A stretch of 38,648 bases of DNA from Kordiimonadales bacterium. Its GTDB lineage: Bacteria; Pseudomonadota; Alphaproteobacteria; Sphingomonadales; Kordiimonadaceae. The stretch covers positions 1-38,648 of the forward strand of contig WFTS01000087.1 in the NCBI GenBank assembly GCA_015485385.1, read 5' to 3'. Each line of letters starts with the position of its first letter. Position 1 is the first letter of the stretch. The position numbers were made by a program, and so were the translations under genes. A model generated the notes under the pieces. That model had not been told where the DNA came from. It was given only the letters and a program-made list of their open reading frames with translations, and did not search any database. This document shows positions 17,043 through 25,164 of this stretch, piece by piece.

Positions 17043-18014
17043 CTAGCGCTTACTTAAAAACGAGCGCGAGGCATTTAACTGGGAAATTTCTTTTAGACAG
17101 GTCGTTTCAAGCGGCGGCATCGCACAGGCGGCGGCATTTTCGAGCGCTTCTGCCGGTGTCATTGGTCCCGTTAGGACGGACTTTACTGCTTTATGTAATA
17201 GGCAAAACCTTAGCGCTCTTGCGGCAGGGCTGGCGGTGATAGGGTCATGACGCGCCGCGATATTTTGCGCCTGCTGTGCGCCCGACGCCCATAGTGCCAA
17301 TTGTTCACGCGGCCAATGCGCCCTATGGTCAGCCTTGGCAAAGGTGGTATTTTCATCAACTTTCAAGCTGAGAAAACCAAAGCATAAGGGCGTGCGCGCC
17401 AAAACGGCAATCCCTTTTTCGGCGCAGTGATCCAACAGCCCGCTGGTGAGCGCACGCAGGTCCAGCATATTGAAATTCAACTGAATGGTTTCAAAAGGAT
17501 AGGCCTTTAAAAGGGCAAAGGCATCTGAAGGGGATTTGACCGAAACACCGATTAGGCTTGCCCGGCCATCAGCTTTTATTTGGTCTAGAAAACCCGCAAG
17601 GCATGTTTCACGTGAAAACACATCAGCTGTGGGATTATGCAGTTGATAGAGGTCGACATGGGGTGTCGCAAGCCGTTTAAGACTGGCGTCTAACCCTTCA
17701 TCGAGGGACGCAACGGAGAAATCAGCACCCTTGTCATAGTCATAAAGCCCGCCTTTGGTAGCAAGTATTATCTGCTTTCGGTGGGCCGCCAAGGCTTTGC
17801 CGAGGCGGGTTTCGCTTTGACCGTATCCGTAGACAGGAGCGGTATCAAAAAAACGCATACCAGCGCTGAAGGCGGCAGAGATGGTAGCCTGTGCTGTGTC
17901 TTCGTCAATGTCGCCGTAACTGGTGCCGCCCGGTGTCGCGCCGCCAATACCCCACGCCCCAAATCCGGTGGCCGAGCAGTTTTTATCCAGTCCCTGTATG
18001 CGGCGGTCTAGCAT
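17043..18014 (-). CDS. Aldo/keto reductase
   Basis: 323 aa from ATG 18014, which overlaps the TGA of the upstream radical SAM gene by 1 nt (TGATG). The catalytic tetrad of the family is visible: Asp in RFFDTAPVYG, Tyr in VYGYG, Lys in LATKGG and His in LYQLHNP. It reduces a carbonyl with NADPH in the cytoplasm. Translational coupling to the B12-type radical SAM protein implies they act on the same metabolite, perhaps a keto-sugar nucleotide or its modified form; aldo/keto reductases of this type recur in nonulosonate and deoxysugar loci. A parS-like sequence (17604-17619) lies inside the coding region. Confidence 0.87.
   Translation of the reverse strand: MLDRRIQGLDKNCSATGFGAWGIGGATPGGTSYGDIDEDTAQATISAAFSAGMRFFDTAPVYGYGQSETRLGKALAAHRKQIILATKGGLYDYDKGADFSVASLDEGLDASLKRLATPHVDLYQLHNPTADVFSRETCLAGFLDQIKADGRASLIGVSVKSPSDAFALLKAYPFETIQLNFNMLDLRALTSGLLDHCAEKGIAVLARTPLCFGFLSLKVDENTTFAKADHRAHWPREQLALWASGAQQAQNIAARHDPITASPAARALRFCLLHKAVKSVLTGPMTPAEALENAAACAMPPLETTCLKEISQLNASRSFLSKR
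17604..17619. promoter_or_regulatory. parS-like ParB-binding sequence
   Basis: TGTTTCACGTGAAAAC matches the bacterial parS consensus TGTTTCACGTGAAACA at the first 14 of 16 positions and contains the full palindromic core TTTCACGTGAAA. It lies inside the aldo/keto reductase gene, at codons for FSRET, which is not a conserved part of that family. ParB sites inside genes near the origin are common. A single match could be chance. Confidence 0.45.
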
Positions 18015-19999
18015 CAATAGTGCCCGGCGAGTTCGCGGCCTTTAACCTGTCTGCCGTATAGGTAAGCCCCTTTTTTATTGCCCCACCAAACCACTTCTTG
18101 GCACCATTTGTTGAAATCCGTATAAACGCGCTTCGAGCGCTCGATCACCAAGCGGTGGTCTTGTTTTTTAAGGGGCACGTCTTCACCAATTTTTATCGCG
18201 TCGCAAAACTCTAAAATATTATAGTGCAGGGTGATCTCAATATCGTCAGGGAGGTTCGGCTGGCTGACAAGCGCTTTGTTGGCCTTGACGGCATCTTTGA
18301 TAATGTCTTTGGCGCGCGGTGCATCCTTGGCTTCGCCCAGCAGCGACATAAGCAGGCGGCCCGCTTCATCATAAAAGGCGTCAAACTGGTTTTCGGCCAC
18401 TAGCTTAATATAAATATATTCGTCCGCAGGCCAAAATACGCCCAGCCAATCCTCTGAATAAACATATTCAGCCCCGCCTTCTTGGATGCGGCCTGCTTCT
18501 TCTGTAAAGAAGCGTGCAATTGAGGCAATGAGCGGATATTCATCAGGCGTTTCAGCCTGAGCCATAAAGGCTTTGAAAATACTGCTATAGGATAAGCCGG
18601 CCACTTCATGGGCCATAATCAGGGGATATTGCATGATTTTGTCAAAATGCAGAAAGCCTGCCATCCAGCAAAAGGCACGGGTTTTGCGCCACTCTTTTCT
18701 AGGTGTTGAGGCTGTGCAAATTACCAAATCTTGCCATTCGGGTACGTCATCCTCTAGTTCCTCTAAGGCGCCGTGGATGTTGATGATTTTACTGCGTACG
18801 GTCTCGACCCCGTGTTCGCGCCTGTAGGCTGGGTTGCCCATTTCAGCATTTGGCAAAATGGACAGATTGTTAAATTGTATCCGGTTGTGCTGGCCGCTTT
18901 CTATCAGCGCGTCTACCCCCCTAACAAAGCTTTCGTAAGTTTCCCCCGGCAGACCCAAAATAAGATCTGAATAGGTTTCTACTTTATCCTTTGTGAAGCG
19001 GCGCTGAAGTTCGAAATAGGTATCAAGTGCAATGTTCTGGCGTTTGATCGCGGTCAGTGTTGTTGTGTCCAAACTTTGCATCGACAGGGCTACACCCTTA
19101 TTGAGGCCGGAATCAGACAGTATTTTTTGGGCTTCATAGGCGCGCTCGGTGGCATTTTTGGTATTTTGCACCGAAAGAGCAACCGGATAGCCGGTTTCTT
19201 TTTTAATCGAAGCCACATGGCGCGCCAATTCAATGTCGCGCGGTAGAATGCCAAAATTGGCGTCGCAGCAGAAAATATAATCAATTTTGTTTTTGGAAAA
19301 CCAATTGACCTCGCCAAACAGACGGTCTTCTTCGAATTTATTAAGCTTGGAAGCGGTTGCTGATCCCCAGTCGCAAAAAGCGCACTGAAACGGACATCCC
19401 CGGTTGGTTTCCCATAGTCCAATCCAGCTTTCTTCAGGATTATCTGCCACCAGCTTGTCGAACATGCCGTTCAGGAAAGGCGACGGTATTTCTGCCAAAT
19501 CCTTGATACGCATCCCGTCTTTGTTGCGCTGATAGGTGCCGTTTGTGTCAATATAGCTTACGCCGTCCAAAGTGCTGAAATTCTGGTCGTCAAAATGGTC
19601 TAGTAGGGCGGCGAAATTGCGCTCGCCTTCATTATGAAGTGCGATGTCAATATAAGGATGATCTGTAAGGAACGCCTCTGCGTGATCGGGGACTTGTGGC
19701 CCACCAAAGACAATAAAAATATCTGGATTTTGTTCCTTTAGGCGTCTTGCGGCCTCGCACGATATATTGGCATTCCAAACATAAGTGGAAAAGCCAGCAA
19801 TATCGACACCTTCTAATTGGTCTACAATCTGGTGAATAGGCTGGCGTTTATAGATTGGCTGTCGGAAAGATAGCCTTTCGCGCGTGTCGCAATGGGCCTC
19901 GGCATAGCTTTGTAAGCAGGCGATAGAATACGGCAAATAGTTCTGGCCCGAGAAGCTATTGTTGATCTGGACCAGACCAATTGTAATCTGTTTGCTCAT
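18014..19999 (-). CDS. B12-binding-like radical SAM protein
   Basis: 661 aa. Residues 1-150 look like a cobalamin-binding-type Rossmann domain (VDIAGFSTYVWN, IFIVFGGPQVPDH, IALHNEGERNFAALL), but the His ligand motif DxHxxG is absent, as in many class B enzymes. The radical SAM motif CPFQCAFC is at C202, C206 and C209, and DLILGLPGETYESFV is the usual post-barrel strand. About 200 C-terminal residues are family-specific and unknown to me. Such proteins in glycan loci are thought to methylate or rearrange sugars or lipids; substrate unproven. It is the first gene of a two-gene operon with the aldo/keto reductase. Confidence 0.85.
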   Translation of the reverse strand: MSKQITIGLVQINNSFSGQNYLPYSIACLQSYAEAHCDTRERLSFRQPIYKRQPIHQIVDQLEGVDIAGFSTYVWNANISCEAARRLKEQNPDIFIVFGGPQVPDHAEAFLTDHPYIDIALHNEGERNFAALLDHFDDQNFSTLDGVSYIDTNGTYQRNKDGMRIKDLAEIPSPFLNGMFDKLVADNPEESWIGLWETNRGCPFQCAFCDWGSATASKLNKFEEDRLFGEVNWFSKNKIDYIFCCDANFGILPRDIELARHVASIKKETGYPVALSVQNTKNATERAYEAQKILSDSGLNKGVALSMQSLDTTTLTAIKRQNIALDTYFELQRRFTKDKVETYSDLILGLPGETYESFVRGVDALIESGQHNRIQFNNLSILPNAEMGNPAYRREHGVETVRSKIINIHGALEELEDDVPEWQDLVICTASTPRKEWRKTRAFCWMAGFLHFDKIMQYPLIMAHEVAGLSYSSIFKAFMAQAETPDEYPLIASIARFFTEEAGRIQEGGAEYVYSEDWLGVFWPADEYIYIKLVAENQFDAFYDEAGRLLMSLLGEAKDAPRAKDIIKDAVKANKALVSQPNLPDDIEITLHYNILEFCDAIKIGEDVPLKKQDHRLVIERSKRVYTDFNKWCQEVVWWGNKKGAYLYGRQVKGRELAGHY

Positions 20000-20143
20000 A
20001 TATCTTTAATCCGCCCGCATGTCATTGTAGGATTTATTAGGGATTGCCATGCAATATTTTTGCCAACTACGATATGGCCAGATGCATAAGGAGTCAACTA
20101 AGTTGAGGATTTCTTATAATAAAAACAAGGGGTTGATTGCTAA

Positions 20144-20899
20144 ATGAGCAGAACAGTTGTTGTCGGGGCGGGTGCGGGTATTGGCAAATATATTGCCGAA
20201 CGATTCGGGGCTATAGCGTTTGTGCGCGGGGACGTGTTGAGCAAACTTGAAGGTGTAGAGACCGTTATTTTTTGCGCTGCGAAGGCACGGTTTGAAACGG
20301 CGGCCTCTGATTTATATACGTCTCTTGAGGACAACTTATTTTTGTTAGAGCGTATATCCCGGTTGCCGCATCAGCGCTTTGTCTATTTCTCGACGGTTGA
20401 TCTCTACCCAAACGATGATGGTGTACACTGTGAAACAGAGGATATCAAAATCGAGGCGCTGCAGGGCGGTTATCCAGCTTTTAAACTCATGGGTGAGGCC
20501 ATTGTTCAGGCCAGATGTAAGCGGCCTTTGATCCTGCGTCCTACCTCGCTTTTTGGCAAAGGTATGCGCCCCAATAATATAGTGCGCCTCATCACCGAAG
20601 ACACTAAGGGGCTATCTCTTGCGAAAGATGCCAACTTTAACTGTATCACCTATGAAATGGTGACAGACCTGATTGAAGCGGCCATTCACGAGGATGAAAC
20701 GGGTATTATCAACTGTGCGGCCACGGGTCAGATAACGCTTGGCGAGGTGGCGGCTTTATGCGGCTACGAAGGGGCGTTTGGGCAATATAGCTATAGCGTC
20801 CGCCGAGTTGCCAATGAAAGGGCCTGCAAACTTGTCCCCAGCTTCAAACGGTCCAGCGCGGACATAGTTGGCGATCTCATAAAAAAGTGGCGAAAATAA
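20144..20899 (+). CDS. NAD(P)-dependent sugar reductase/epimerase, short extended-SDR form
   Basis: 251 aa. Cofactor motif VVVGAGAGIGKYIAERFG, active-site strand FVYFSTVDLYPND, and catalytic YPAFK (YxxxK), followed by LILRPTSLFGKGM. It is shorter than LegB-type enzymes (about 330 aa), closer to RmlD-like or sugar reductase proteins. It probably reduces or epimerises an NDP-sugar for the adjacent glycan pathway. A TATAAT at 20115-20120 sits about 24 nt before the ATG and may be its -10 element, without a good -35. It is divergent from the B12-type radical SAM gene and marks the right edge of the glycan locus. Confidence 0.78.
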   Translation: MSRTVVVGAGAGIGKYIAERFGAIAFVRGDVLSKLEGVETVIFCAAKARFETAASDLYTSLEDNLFLLERISRLPHQRFVYFSTVDLYPNDDGVHCETEDIKIEALQGGYPAFKLMGEAIVQARCKRPLILRPTSLFGKGMRPNNIVRLITEDTKGLSLAKDANFNCITYEMVTDLIEAAIHEDETGIINCAATGQITLGEVAALCGYEGAFGQYSYSVRRVANERACKLVPSFKRSSADIVGDLIKKWRK

Positions 20900-20921
20900 C
20901 CTGTTGAATATTTTGGCTAAA

Positions 20922-21617
20922 TTAGAAATCTAGTGGCGCGGTGAAGGTCATTTCTTTTTCTTGCTTTGGGTGAAATAAACTGAGCGATAACGCATGCAAC
21001 TGTAAGCGCTTGGCTGCGGCCTGAGACGCTTGGTTTCCATACAGTTTGTCTCCCAAAATGGGGTGGCCGAGCGTGGTTGCATGAACGCGCAATTGGTGAG
21101 ACCGCCCTGTGACAGGGGTGAATTGAACACGCGTTACTTCGCCGTGTCCTTCCCGCGTTACTTCGCGCTCTAGGACTTCATAATGGGTTACGGCTTGTTT
21201 GCCAGTTTTATGATCAACTATTTGCTTGGGCCGGTTTGGCCAGTCGCAGATCAAGGGTAGATCAATTGTGCCGCTTTCATTTTCCAGACGACCATAAAGT
21301 CGGGCGATATAGGTTTTTTTGGTTTTGCGCCGTTCGAACTGTTTGCTGATATTCCGGTGGGTGTCTCGGTCCAGCGCAATGGCGATCACGCCAGAGGTTT
21401 CCATATCCAGCCTGTGAATAATGCGCGCAGTGGGAAAGGATTGTAATACCCGACTTTCAAGGCAGTCGCGGTGGTCGATATGTTTGCCGGGTACAGAGAG
21501 AATCCCGCTTTGCTTATTTAAGATCACTATATGATCGTCTTGAAACAGGATATCAAGATACGGCGTTGTTGGGGGATTATAGGATTTCAATATATGCATA
21601 AGGCTTATGGATTTCAT
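20922..21617 (-). CDS. rluA: RluA-family RNA pseudouridine synthase
   Basis: About 231 aa. PPTTPYLDILFQDDHIVILNK and SGILSVPG match the start of RluA, and HRLDMETSG carries the catalytic aspartate. RPKQIVDHKTGKQAVTHYEV and TGRSHQLRVH are the remaining conserved blocks. No N-terminal S4 domain is present, as in RluA proper, which modifies 23S rRNA U746 and tRNA U32. The start is uncertain: ATGs at 21617 and 21599 both lack strong ribosome sites and the frame extends to 21659. The gene converges with the sugar reductase gene (22 nt apart). Confidence 0.88.
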   Translation of the reverse strand: MKSISLMHILKSYNPPTTPYLDILFQDDHIVILNKQSGILSVPGKHIDHRDCLESRVLQSFPTARIIHRLDMETSGVIAIALDRDTHRNISKQFERRKTKKTYIARLYGRLENESGTIDLPLICDWPNRPKQIVDHKTGKQAVTHYEVLEREVTREGHGEVTRVQFTPVTGRSHQLRVHATTLGHPILGDKLYGNQASQAAAKRLQLHALSLSLFHPKQEKEMTFTAPLDF

Positions 21618-21775
21618 GTAATTTTCCCGGCTTATATCATTGCGGGCGTGTTGGTGCACCTCAATTTTCTTGGTGCGCTATACCTTGAAAACAGGCATTT
21701 GATTGACTTATAGTTGTCCGCACGATAGGGAACCGCTTCGCTTCCTTGGCTTTATGCCAGAATAAAGATGAAATT

Positions 21776-23119
21776 ATGAACAAATTTGCCGACCACGGCC
21801 TGCGCGCACCCATTCTTCGAGCGATCGAGGAGGGCGGCTATACAACTATGACCCCCATTCAGGCGCAAGCGATCCCGATCATCCTTAGCGGCAAGGATTT
21901 GATCGGCGTTGCGCAAACAGGCACGGGTAAAACGGCGGCCTTTTCGCTGCCGATCATCCAGATGCTGCTGAAGGGCGAAGGCAAGCGCAAGCCTAAAACT
22001 GTCCGGTCCTTGATATTGGCGCCAACGCGCGAACTTGCGATCCAGATCGGCGAAAATATTCGGGCTTATTCCAAATATCTGCATTTGCGGTCGGCACTGG
22101 TTTTCGGCGGCGCATCAGACAAGCCGCAGATCAAGGCCATGCAGGGCGGGGTGGATATTCTTATCGCTACGCCGGGGCGGCTGTTGGATTTGATGCAACA
22201 AGGCCATGTGCGGCTGGGCGAGGCCGAGTTTCTGGTGCTGGACGAAGCCGACCGTATGCTGGATATGGGCTTTATCCGCGATATTACCAAAATTGTTGCG
22301 GCCCTGCCCAAAGATCGCCAAACCGTATTATTTTCAGCAACCATGCCTAAAAGCGTGGCGAAATTTGCCGCTGATATCCTGCGCTCGCCCAAGCGCGTGG
22401 ATGTCGCCCCCGCCGCCACCACGGCGGAAAAGGTTGACCAGCATGTGCTGATGGTGCCCAAAGAGCGCAAGCGTGAGCTGTTAGCCCATATGCTGAAAGA
22501 CGAAGCCATCAAGCGGGTGATTGTATTTACGCGCACCAAACACGGCGCCAACAAGGTTGCCAAGCATCTGGACCAGTTGGGTATTACCGCAGGCGCGATC
22601 CACGGCAATAAATCGCAAAACGCCCGCCAGAAAGCGCTGAAAGAGTTTCGCGACGGCGATATAAGGGCGCTGGTGGCCACGGATGTGGCGGCGCGCGGTA
22701 TTGATGTGGACGGCGTAACCCATGTGATTAATTACGAACTACCGAACGAGCCGGAAAGCTATGTGCACCGCATTGGGCGCACCGCGCGCGCGGGTGCAAC
22801 CGGTATCAGCTACAGCTTTTGTGATCATGAAGAACGCAGCTATTTGCGCGATATTGAAAAAATCATCCGCCAGCAAGTGCAGGTGTTGGAAGACCATCCC
22901 TTCCACCGGGAGGGCTTGGAAATTCGCTACGGCGATGACGGCAAGGAAATCACCGGCCCGGCCCCGCGCAAACCCGCACCGAAGCGGCGTTCGAACAGCG
23001 GTAAGCACAAGCAAAACCGCCGCGTAAACCAGCCAAAATCCCACAGCGCCAAACCCGGCGGCAGCAACCAGCGCAAAGGCAAACCCAGCCGAAGACGCGC
23101 CAGACCCGCGAAGGGCTGA
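21776..23119 (+). CDS. rhlE: DEAD-box ATP-dependent RNA helicase, RhlE-like
   Basis: 447 aa from ATG 21776. All helicase motifs are visible: Q-motif MTPIQAQAIP, motif I QTGTGKTAAF, PTRELAIQ, motif II DEADRMLDMG, motif III FSATMP, VFTRTKHGANK, and HRIGRTARAG. The core ends near residue 370 and is followed by a lysine/arginine-rich disordered tail (PAPKRRSNSGKHKQNRR and further), typical of RhlE helicases that bind rRNA during ribosome assembly or cold adaptation. The tail contains one copy of a 22-nt repeat found again beyond mazF. Confidence 0.92.
   Translation: MNKFADHGLRAPILRAIEEGGYTTMTPIQAQAIPIILSGKDLIGVAQTGTGKTAAFSLPIIQMLLKGEGKRKPKTVRSLILAPTRELAIQIGENIRAYSKYLHLRSALVFGGASDKPQIKAMQGGVDILIATPGRLLDLMQQGHVRLGEAEFLVLDEADRMLDMGFIRDITKIVAALPKDRQTVLFSATMPKSVAKFAADILRSPKRVDVAPAATTAEKVDQHVLMVPKERKRELLAHMLKDEAIKRVIVFTRTKHGANKVAKHLDQLGITAGAIHGNKSQNARQKALKEFRDGDIRALVATDVAARGIDVDGVTHVINYELPNEPESYVHRIGRTARAGATGISYSFCDHEERSYLRDIEKIIRQQVQVLEDHPFHREGLEIRYGDDGKEITGPAPRKPAPKRRSNSGKHKQNRRVNQPKSHSAKPGGSNQRKGKPSRRRARPAKG
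23036..23057 (+). repeat. 22-nt direct repeat, copy 1 (in helicase tail)
   Basis: Starts AAATCCCACAGCG and ends CAAACCCG, with one differing base (C) between; it recurs at 23869-23890 in the same orientation with T at that base. The copies flank mazEF, about 830 nt apart, with no similarity beyond the repeat. It may mark the recombination or insertion boundary of the toxin-antitoxin cassette. Confidence 0.6.
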
Positions 23120-23206
23120 GGGGCAAGCCAGCTAGGCGCGTTTGAGGGGCGAAAGGCCCTAAAAGCGGAAATGCTCTCATAGGCTGTTCCTCCTGTTTGT
23201 ATATAC

Positions 23207-23243
23207 AATGTTGACACATTCGCCGTAAGCCTGTAGTATCTAC
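23207..23243 (+). promoter_or_regulatory. mazEF promoter with operator-like inverted repeats
   Basis: TTGACA (23211-23216) and TAGTAT (23234-23239) are separated by 17 nt, a good sigma-70-type layout. The -35 lies within AATGT-TGAC-ACATT (23207-23220, 5-bp arms) and the -10 within GTAG-TAT-CTAC (23233-23243, 4-bp arms). MazE-type antitoxins repress their own promoters by binding such palindromes, so autoregulation is likely. Confidence 0.6.
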
Positions 23244-23270
23244 ACTGTATAAACATGTGTGGAGACCGCT

Positions 23271-23513
23271 ATGAAAGCAGTGATTAAAAAATGGGGGAAT
23301 AGTGCGGCTGTTAGGCTGCCGGCGGCGATCATGGAGGCGGCGCATCTTGCCCTAGAGCAAGAAATGGATGTTCGGGAAGAAAATGGTTTGATTATCATTG
23401 AACCGGTTTCCAGCACAGACATATCCCTTGCGGAACTGGTGGGGGGTATCACCCCGGAAAACAGCCATGACGAGGTTGATTTTGGGCCAGCTGTAGGCAG
23501 GGAAATTGATTGA
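23271..23513 (+). CDS. mazE: MazE-type antitoxin (AbrB/SpoVT fold)
   Basis: 80 aa from ATG 23271, with GGAG 6 nt upstream; a GTG at 23259 is in frame but less likely. MKAVIKKWGNSAAVRLP is the classic MazE/AbrB swapped-hairpin DNA-binding sequence and the acidic C-terminus (SHDEVDFGPAVGREID) would wrap around the toxin. It neutralises MazF and represses the operon with it. Its TGA overlaps the ATG of mazF by one base. Confidence 0.92.
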   Translation: MKAVIKKWGNSAAVRLPAAIMEAAHLALEQEMDVREENGLIIIEPVSSTDISLAELVGGITPENSHDEVDFGPAVGREID

Positions 23514-23845
23514 TGGGCGGCCTGTATGTGCCCGAAGCCGGGGATATTGTCTGGCTAGAATTTTCCCCGCAAGCGGGTCATGAGCAAGCCGGGCATCGGC
23601 CTGCGTTGGTATTGTCACCGGCGCTTTACAACAAAAAACGGGGCATGATGGTGTGTTGCCCGATGACAAGCCAGATTAAAGGCTACCCTTTTGAAGTTGT
23701 TGTAAACGCAAAAAGCGCGGTGTTATCTGATCAAGTAAAAAGTTTGGATTGGCGTGTTCGAAATGCTGATTTTAAAGGAAAAGTAAAACCCGCCGTGCTG
23801 GCCAAAGTGCTCGCCAGAATTAAAGTGCTTCTGGCCTTGAATTGA
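23513..23845 (+). CDS. mazF: MazF-type endoribonuclease toxin
   Basis: 110 aa. PEAGDIVWLEFSPQAGHEQAGHRPALVLSP contains the conserved GDIVW and GHRPALV blocks; MVCCPMTSQIKGYPFEV and DQVKSLDWR complete the PemK/MazF fold, with the catalytic Arg in GHRP and Thr/Ser in MTSQ. It cleaves mRNA at short sequence motifs when MazE is lost. The start overlaps the mazE stop by 1 nt. The last 115 nt overlap, on the opposite strand, the reading frame of the Phd-like gene. Confidence 0.93.
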   Translation: MGGLYVPEAGDIVWLEFSPQAGHEQAGHRPALVLSPALYNKKRGMMVCCPMTSQIKGYPFEVVVNAKSAVLSDQVKSLDWRVRNADFKGKVKPAVLAKVLARIKVLLALN

Positions 23846-24093
23846 GGGTTTTGGGACGGCTTTTCCCCAAATCCCACAGCGTCAAACCCGAGAAGGGGTA
23901 GGGCTTTACGGTTGTCCTCAGTGGCGACTTTCTTTAACAGGGCGAGCTTTTCGGCTTTGGTTTTTGCGGCGGCAAAAGGTTTTATCTCGGCCACGGGCCT
24001 GCCGTGTTTGGTTAGCAAAACCTGTTCGCCGTCCATCGCGGCCTTGATCAAGCCTGAAAGCTTGCCTTTGGTTTCGTGAATTGCGATTTCCAT
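23731..24093 (-). CDS. Phd/YefM-type antitoxin, orphan, with atypical read-through C-terminus
   Basis: The first ~60 residues (MEIAIHETKGKLSGLIKAAM, then GEQVLLTKHGRPVAEIKP) are a normal Phd/YefM DNA-binding domain, and AAGGAGG stands upstream of the ATG. The family is usually 75-90 aa; this frame runs to 120 aa and its tail is antisense to mazF, so the true C-terminus was probably lost and replaced by read-through. No PIN or Doc toxin gene follows, since the next gene downstream is mazF on the other strand. It looks like a toxin-antitoxin remnant, or a stand-alone repressor. Palindromic sites at 24110-24126 could be its operator. Confidence 0.7.
   Translation of the reverse strand: MEIAIHETKGKLSGLIKAAMDGEQVLLTKHGRPVAEIKPFAAAKTKAEKLALLKKVATEDNRKALPLLGFDAVGFGEKPSQNPQFKARSTLILASTLASTAGFTFPLKSAFRTRQSKLFT
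23869..23890 (+). repeat. 22-nt direct repeat, copy 2 (inside Phd-like gene)
   Basis: Partner of 23036-23057; 21 of 22 bases agree. It begins 24 nt after the mazF stop and lies in the region where the Phd-like protein departs from its family, which fits a recombination joint. Confidence 0.6.
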
Positions 24094-24109
24094 ACGGACC
24101 TCCTTAATT

Positions 24110-24126
24110 ATGGTCCACCATATGGT
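24110..24126 (-). promoter_or_regulatory. Operator-like palindromes upstream of the Phd-like gene
   Basis: ATGGTCCACCATATGGT contains overlapping inverted repeats: ATGGT-CC-ACCAT (24110-24121) and ACCATATGGT (24117-24126). They lie 17-33 nt upstream of the Phd-like ATG. Phd family proteins bind such paired palindromes to repress themselves. Confidence 0.5.
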
Positions 24127-24163
24127 CTATATTACCCTAAGCATTTCCGCCGGGTTCTAGCCC

Positions 24164-25090
24164 CTAAACGGCTCCGCCGTGCTCCAGCCACCGTGCGGCG
24201 TCGGGGGTTAGGGCTTTGCTTGCGGCGGCATCATATTGGGCTAGCTCAGTTTCGGTTAGCACACCGCGCCAGCGACCATTGGTGCCTTTGTTCATGAACC
24301 GATTGCCGCCGCCCTGCCAGATGTCGGCAGCTTCGGGCATGATGTTGGTGAAGTTTTTCTTCATCGAACCAAAGCTGATGCGGTCTAAAACGCCCGGCAA
24401 CAGGCTTTCTTCAATCTGGATATTCAGGAAACCGGCGATGGCGCGGATGGCTTTCTCTGGGTCGGCCAACAGATCAGCAAAATGGACAAAATGGATATTA
24501 TCCAGATGGCGGTAATCCCACCAGCTTTGCACATGGCTGAAGTGTGACCAGTAAGGGAAACCGTCGGCCTCCCAATCATACCAGCTGTGGCTGATCCAAT
24601 CAGCATACAAGGCGTGAATATCGGCGTAATCATGGGGAAAATGCCGCCCCACCGCCTCGGCGATATCGCCGGTTGCGGCTTTTAGGTCATCACTATATCC
24701 GCTGTGGTGGTTCCACATCGACATGAAAACATCGCGCCCATCGCGGCCCACATAAATATATTTGGCGGTGTCGAAAAACGGGATGCCGTCTAGGGGCAGG
24801 TGGGTTTTGATAAAGCGGCGATTTGTCTGTGCCTCTAGCCCGGCAGCCACTTCATCCAAGGGCGGCAGGCCCATATCCAACCACGGCGCCATTACGCTTA
24901 CGGGCGCAGGAAAATTGCCGTCTTGATAGAGCAAGTTGGCAACGATTGTCTGCATCCAAGTAGTGCCAGCTTTATAAGATGTGGTGATGATAATATCGTC
25001 TGGCCGGTGGTTATAAGCGCCCCACCGGGTGCCGTCGATAATCGGATGGCAATTATATTCGCGCGTTTTTTGTGGATGGTTTTGTATCAT
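24164..25090 (-). CDS. PAPS-dependent sulfotransferase
   Basis: 308 aa from ATG 25090, preceded by GAGGGG; an upstream TTG at 25117 is in frame but less likely. The 5'-phosphosulfate loop TSYKAGTTWMQ contains K40, KTHLP supplies the catalytic histidine, and YIYVGRDGRDVFMSMWNHH is the 3'-phosphate site. KGTNGRWRG near the C-terminus is the GxxGxWR/K motif. This is the cytosolic-type sulfotransferase 1 family, acting on small alcohols, phenols or sugars with 3'-phosphoadenylyl sulfate. No sulfate-activation genes are adjacent, so the acceptor cannot be inferred; a link to the glycan locus 4 kb away is possible but unsupported. Confidence 0.87.
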   Translation of the reverse strand: MIQNHPQKTREYNCHPIIDGTRWGAYNHRPDDIIITTSYKAGTTWMQTIVANLLYQDGNFPAPVSVMAPWLDMGLPPLDEVAAGLEAQTNRRFIKTHLPLDGIPFFDTAKYIYVGRDGRDVFMSMWNHHSGYSDDLKAATGDIAEAVGRHFPHDYADIHALYADWISHSWYDWEADGFPYWSHFSHVQSWWDYRHLDNIHFVHFADLLADPEKAIRAIAGFLNIQIEESLLPGVLDRISFGSMKKNFTNIMPEAADIWQGGGNRFMNKGTNGRWRGVLTETELAQYDAAASKALTPDAARWLEHGGAV

Positions 25091-25164
25091 TTTGGTCCCC
25101 TCATAGGCCCGATGCAAGCATCGGCATTCTGAATGGAGCCCGTATAAATGTAAAGCGGGGTGTA

